Shown here: piece after piece, positions 4,778 through 6,946 of the stretch
Layout of the letters: each line of letters begins with the position of its first letter
Position numbering within the stretch: the stretch's first letter is position 1
NCBI GenBank assembly: GCA_031178025.1
Contig: JAPSJU010000110.1
Location: forward strand, 1 to 6,946
Direction: 5' to 3'
Length of the DNA stretch: 6,946 nucleotides
DNA from: Agromyces sp.
GTDB lineage: Bacteria > Actinomycetota > Actinomycetes > Actinomycetales > Microbacteriaceae
Notes under the pieces: model-generated
Database searches by the model: none
What the model was told of the DNA's origin: nothing
Seen by the model: the letters and a program-made list of their open reading frames with translations, nothing else
Translations under genes and position numbers: made by a program

Positions 4778-5541
4778 TGCTCGTGGTAGTTCCACAACAG
4801 CCCGCCGTCGACCGTGATCGTGCTGCCGGTCACGTATCCGGCACCGGGTGAGACGGCGAAGCTCACCGCCTCGGCGACCTCCTCGGGGGTGCCCATGCGC
4901 CCGGCGGGGATGTCCTCACGGAGCGCCTGCAGCTTCGCCGCGTCGTCGAGCAGGTCGTCGTTGATGGCGGTGCGGATGGCGCCGGGCGCGATGTTGTTCA
5001 CCGTGATGCCGAGCGGGGCGAGCTCGATCGCGAGATCGCGGGCGAGCATCCGCAGGCCGCCCTTGCTGACGCAATAGCTCGCGAAGTTCGGGAACGGCAG
5101 CTCCTCGTGCACGGAGCTGATGTTGACGATGCGGCCGCCGCCGCCCCGCTCGCGCACGTGCCTGGCGAAGGCCTGCGCGAGGAAGAACGGCCCCTTCAGG
5201 TTCACGCCGAGCACGAGGTCGTAGTCGTGCTCCTCGGCGTCGAGGAACGCGGCCCGGCGCTGCACGCCGGCATTGTTCACGAGCACGTCGATGCGACCGA
5301 ATGCCCCGACCCCCGCCGCGACGAGCCGGCGGACCTCCTCGACCCGGCTGACGTCCACCGGGATCGAGACGGCCTCCGCGCCTGCGGAGCGGAGTTCCTC
5401 CACGGTGCGCTCGGTGTCGGGATGATCGGGCAGGTCCGCGACGATCACTGCGGCGCCGTCGCGGGCGAGCCTCAGGGCGATGCCCCGTCCGATGCCTCGG
5501 GCGGCGCCCGTGACCAGTGCGACCGTTCTCTGCGCTGCCAT
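4774..5541 (-). CDS. Short-chain dehydrogenase/reductase, glucose 1-dehydrogenase-like
   Basis: 255-residue classical SDR. The cofactor motif TGAARGIG lies at 11-18, and Asp36 (VIVADLP) at the end of strand 2 favours NAD+ over NADP+. Then come NNAG (89-92), structural Asn114 (GVNLKG) and the catalytic set Ser143, Tyr156 and Lys160 in ISSVHEELPFPNFASYCVSK. PG at 186-187 and the C-terminal GSTITVDGG also fit. The block SSVHE..PFPNF..YC.SKGG is characteristic of Bacillus-type glucose 1-dehydrogenases, so oxidation of glucose or a related sugar is the best guess; many SDRs with this look act on other polyols. The ATG at 5541 has GGGAG just upstream and a TTGACA promoter. It is the first gene of the operon with the trehalase, whose product glucose would be its substrate. 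Confidence 0.9.
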   Translation of the reverse strand: MAAQRTVALVTGAARGIGRGIALRLARDGAAVIVADLPDHPDTERTVEELRSAGAEAVSIPVDVSRVEEVRRLVAAGVGAFGRIDVLVNNAGVQRRAAFLDAEEHDYDLVLGVNLKGPFFLAQAFARHVRERGGGGRIVNISSVHEELPFPNFASYCVSKGGLRMLARDLAIELAPLGITVNNIAPGAIRTAINDDLLDDAAKLQALREDIPAGRMGTPEEVAEAVSFAVSPGAGYVTGSTITVDGGLLWNYHEQ

Positions 5542-5561
5542 TCGCTCCCGCTCTCGGCTCG

Positions 5562-5590
5562 ACCCTGCAAGTCTACGGAGGTGATGTCAA
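5562..5590 (-). promoter_or_regulatory. Promoter of the SDR-trehalase operon
   Basis: On the minus strand a perfect -35 TTGACA (5590-5585) is followed, after a 17-bp spacer, by CAGGGT (5567-5562), which is close to the actinobacterial -10 TAGGGT except for its first base. Transcription would start near 5555 and leave a short leader of about 14 nt holding the GGGAG ribosome site. It lies immediately downstream of the upstream gene's hairpin, which supports independent transcription of this operon. Confidence 0.5.
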
Positions 5591-5604
5591 CCGAGGGAGC
5601 GGAG

Positions 5605-5636
5605 CGAGGCGCCGCCCGCGATCGGACGGCGCCTCG
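5605..5636 (-). terminator. Hairpin terminator of the arabinofuranosidase gene
   Basis: Perfect 10-bp arms CGAGGCGCCG and CGGCGCCTCG enclose 12 bases, of which CCG and CGG can pair again around a CGAT tetraloop, so the fold is very stable. It starts 20 bases after the stop of the minus-strand arabinofuranosidase gene. No T-run follows on the coding strand, as is common for actinobacterial terminators, so it may instead act as a transcript-end stabiliser. Confidence 0.65.
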
Positions 5637-5656
5637 TGACTCCCGACGGGTCCAGA

Positions 5657-6946
5657 TCAGCCGGTCGTGCAGGCATCCCCGTTGAGCGTGAAGGCGTCGG
5701 GCGCGGCGTTCGCTCCACCGTTCACGCGCCCGTTGAAGCCCACTTCGATGCTCGCACCCGGCTCGATGCGGCCGTTCCAGGGCAGGTTGGCGGCGCTCAC
5801 TGAAGCGCCGTCCTGCGACCAGAGCGCGTCCCGGCCGTTCCGCACCGTCTGCCGACCGTCGAACGCGAAGCCGAGCTCCCAGCCGTCGATGGCCTCGTCA
5901 CCCGTGTTCGAGATCGTGAGCGTCGCGTCGAAGGCCTTCGTCGACTTGCCCTCGACGACGTAGTCGACCTCGCACGTCGGAACATGCTCACGGAGCGTCA
6001 GGAACGTGATCGAGTACGCCGGGAAGTCGTACGTGAACTCGTTCGCGCCGCCATTCCACGACCGCTCGACCGGAACGAGATGCTCCGGCTGGCCCTTGGT
6101 GTTCACGTCGCCCGGCGCGCCCACCATCTCGGTCACGGCGACCTCGTCGTCGACCTGCAGGCCGCCGGTCACCGCCACCGCGGTGCGTGCGGTCGCACCC
6201 GTCGGGTTGACGACCTTGAGCAGGGTGTCACCCGTCTCCTCGTCGTGCGTCACCACCTGGTAGAGGCCCTTCGCACTCGGCTCGGTGTAGCTGAGCTGCA
6301 GCTCACCGTCGAGGTAGAGCTCGATCGTCGAACCCTGCACGACCACCTTGACCCGGTAGTCCCGCCCGGTCTCGATCGAACGATTCTCGACCGCGGCGAC
6401 TTCGTTGGCCGCCCCGCCGGCGGCGTGCTGGAGCGCCATGCGGGTGTTGTTCCACCCGCCGAGGTTCCACCAGTAGTAGTCGTTGCCGCCGTTGGCCGCG
6501 AACCCGACGAGGAAGCCCTCGGACCCGGCGAGCTTGCGCGCGTCGAGCTCGAGCGTGTAGTCCGACCAGTCCTGGGCGTACGCGTCGGGCATGAGCGACC
6601 GGGCGTCCTCGACCGAGGTCGACGACTGCACGTACTCGCCGTCCTGCACGGCCCATGAACCCGACACCGGCGACCAGTCGGTGCCGCCATCGAACGCCTG
6701 GCTGTGCAGCACCTCGCCGCTGCCGTTGTCGGTGACGCGCACGTCGTCGTACGCCGCACTCGTGCGCCACGTCGACAGGAACACCCCGCCGTCGAGGTCG
6801 GATGCCGCATCCGTCTCGCTGTGGGTCGACGGAACCACCTCGTCGCCGACGTTCGTCATGAACATCTGCTGCGTGTAGTAGTTCACCGAGCCCCACGACT
6901 CGTCGTTGTCGAACCACATCATGTCGGGCGCCCACTGCACGTGGTC
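5657..6946 (-). CDS. Alpha-L-arabinofuranosidase (GH51) C-terminal part with LamG-like domain and CBM2 (partial)
   Basis: The C-terminal 429 residues are in the window; the start and catalytic glutamates lie beyond the right edge. Numbering here starts at the first in-window GTG (6940). The opening HVQWAPDMMWFDN and SVNYYTQQMFMTNVGDEVVPS are the end of the GH51 barrel. Residues of about 53-220 (FLSTWRTSAAYDDVRVTD to LYLDGELQLSY) resemble a concanavalin/LamG-like domain. Residues of about 225-317 (LLKVVNPTG, then DFPAYSITFLTL) are the GH51 C-terminal beta-sandwich. Residues 323-424 form a CBM2: the flanking pair Cys323/Cys424 and three Trp (354, 374, 388), the usual cellulose- or xylan-binding aromatics. 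The product should release arabinose from arabinan or arabinoxylan outside the cell (a signal peptide is expected but not visible). The stop at 5657 precedes a strong hairpin, so this is the last gene of its transcript. Confidence 0.88.
   Translation of the reverse strand, partial: DHVQWAPDMMWFDNDESWGSVNYYTQQMFMTNVGDEVVPSTHSETDAASDLDGGVFLSTWRTSAAYDDVRVTDNGSGEVLHSQAFDGGTDWSPVSGSWAVQDGEYVQSSTSVEDARSLMPDAYAQDWSDYTLELDARKLAGSEGFLVGFAANGGNDYYWWNLGGWNNTRMALQHAAGGAANEVAAVENRSIETGRDYRVKVVVQGSTIELYLDGELQLSYTEPSAKGLYQVVTHDEETGDTLLKVVNPTGATARTAVAVTGGLQVDDEVAVTEMVGAPGDVNTKGQPEHLVPVERSWNGGANEFTYDFPAYSITFLTLREHVPTCEVDYVVEGKSTKAFDATLTISNTGDEAIDGWELGFAFDGRQTVRNGRDALWSQDGASVSAANLPWNGRIEPGASIEVGFNGRVNGGANAAPDAFTLNGDACTTG

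Noticed and set aside
3218..4789. 523-codon open frame on the plus strand opposite the trehalase gene
   Set aside because: It is an antisense shadow typical of high-GC DNA. The minus strand has both GH37 signatures and catalytic residues, while the plus-strand product has low-complexity Arg/Gly/Ala/Val-rich composition and no recognisable domain.
5984..6658. 224-codon plus-strand frame opposite the arabinofuranosidase
   Set aside because: It is an Arg/Val/Gly-rich shadow of the GH51 coding frame, which runs unbroken with conserved domains on the minus strand.
1..6946. Mobile element, CRISPR array, phage or defence island
   Set aside because: No transposase, integrase, terminal repeats, regularly spaced repeats or defence proteins were found; all recognised genes are metabolic.

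Overview
The window is high-GC DNA with Shine-Dalgarno-led bacterial genes, dense shadow reading frames in all frames and actinobacterial gene families. It has a class Ib ribonucleotide reductase nrdHIE cluster, a CBM2-bearing GH51 arabinofuranosidase and GTG starts. The protein sequences and the AT-richer regulatory gap with NrdR-type and DnaA-type sites suggest a member of the Actinomycetota, probably Microbacteriaceae. The family-level placement is an inference without database support.

Layout. (1) Positions 1-1883, minus strand: nrdH, nrdI and the N-terminal half of nrdE, the start of a class Ib (manganese/iron, aerobic) ribonucleotide reductase operon. nrdE runs off the left edge just after its active-site cysteine. 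(2) Positions 1884-2368: a 485-base gap without a convincing gene. Its left part is the nrd control region, with two NrdR-box-like sites 32 bp apart, a short palindrome and three co-oriented DnaA-box sequences. The right part carries a third NrdR-box-like sequence, a small inverted repeat and a possible promoter for the next gene. (3) Positions 2369-3166, plus strand: a stand-alone alpha/beta-fold hydrolase of unknown substrate, converging on (4) positions 3182-5541, minus strand: a two-gene operon of a glucose-1-dehydrogenase-like short-chain dehydrogenase followed by a GH37 trehalase, coupled by a GTGA start/stop overlap and preceded by a TTGACA-type promoter. (5) Positions 5605-5636: a strong hairpin, the likely terminator of (6) positions 5657-6946, minus strand: the C-terminal 429 residues of a secreted-type alpha-L-arabinofuranosidase (GH51) with an internal concanavalin/LamG-like domain and a C-terminal CBM2.

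How the parts work together. NrdH (electron donor), NrdI (flavodoxin-like activator of the NrdF metal cofactor) and NrdE (catalytic subunit) make deoxyribonucleotides; nrdF should lie beyond the left edge. The control region suggests NrdR repression and possibly DnaA input, linking dNTP supply to replication. The SDR-trehalase pair fits breakdown of trehalose to glucose with oxidation of the sugar. The arabinofuranosidase fits growth on plant cell-wall arabinan or arabinoxylan. No mobile element, CRISPR array, tRNA or rRNA was found, and no wholly new system is evident. The least ordinary part is the composite nrd control region.
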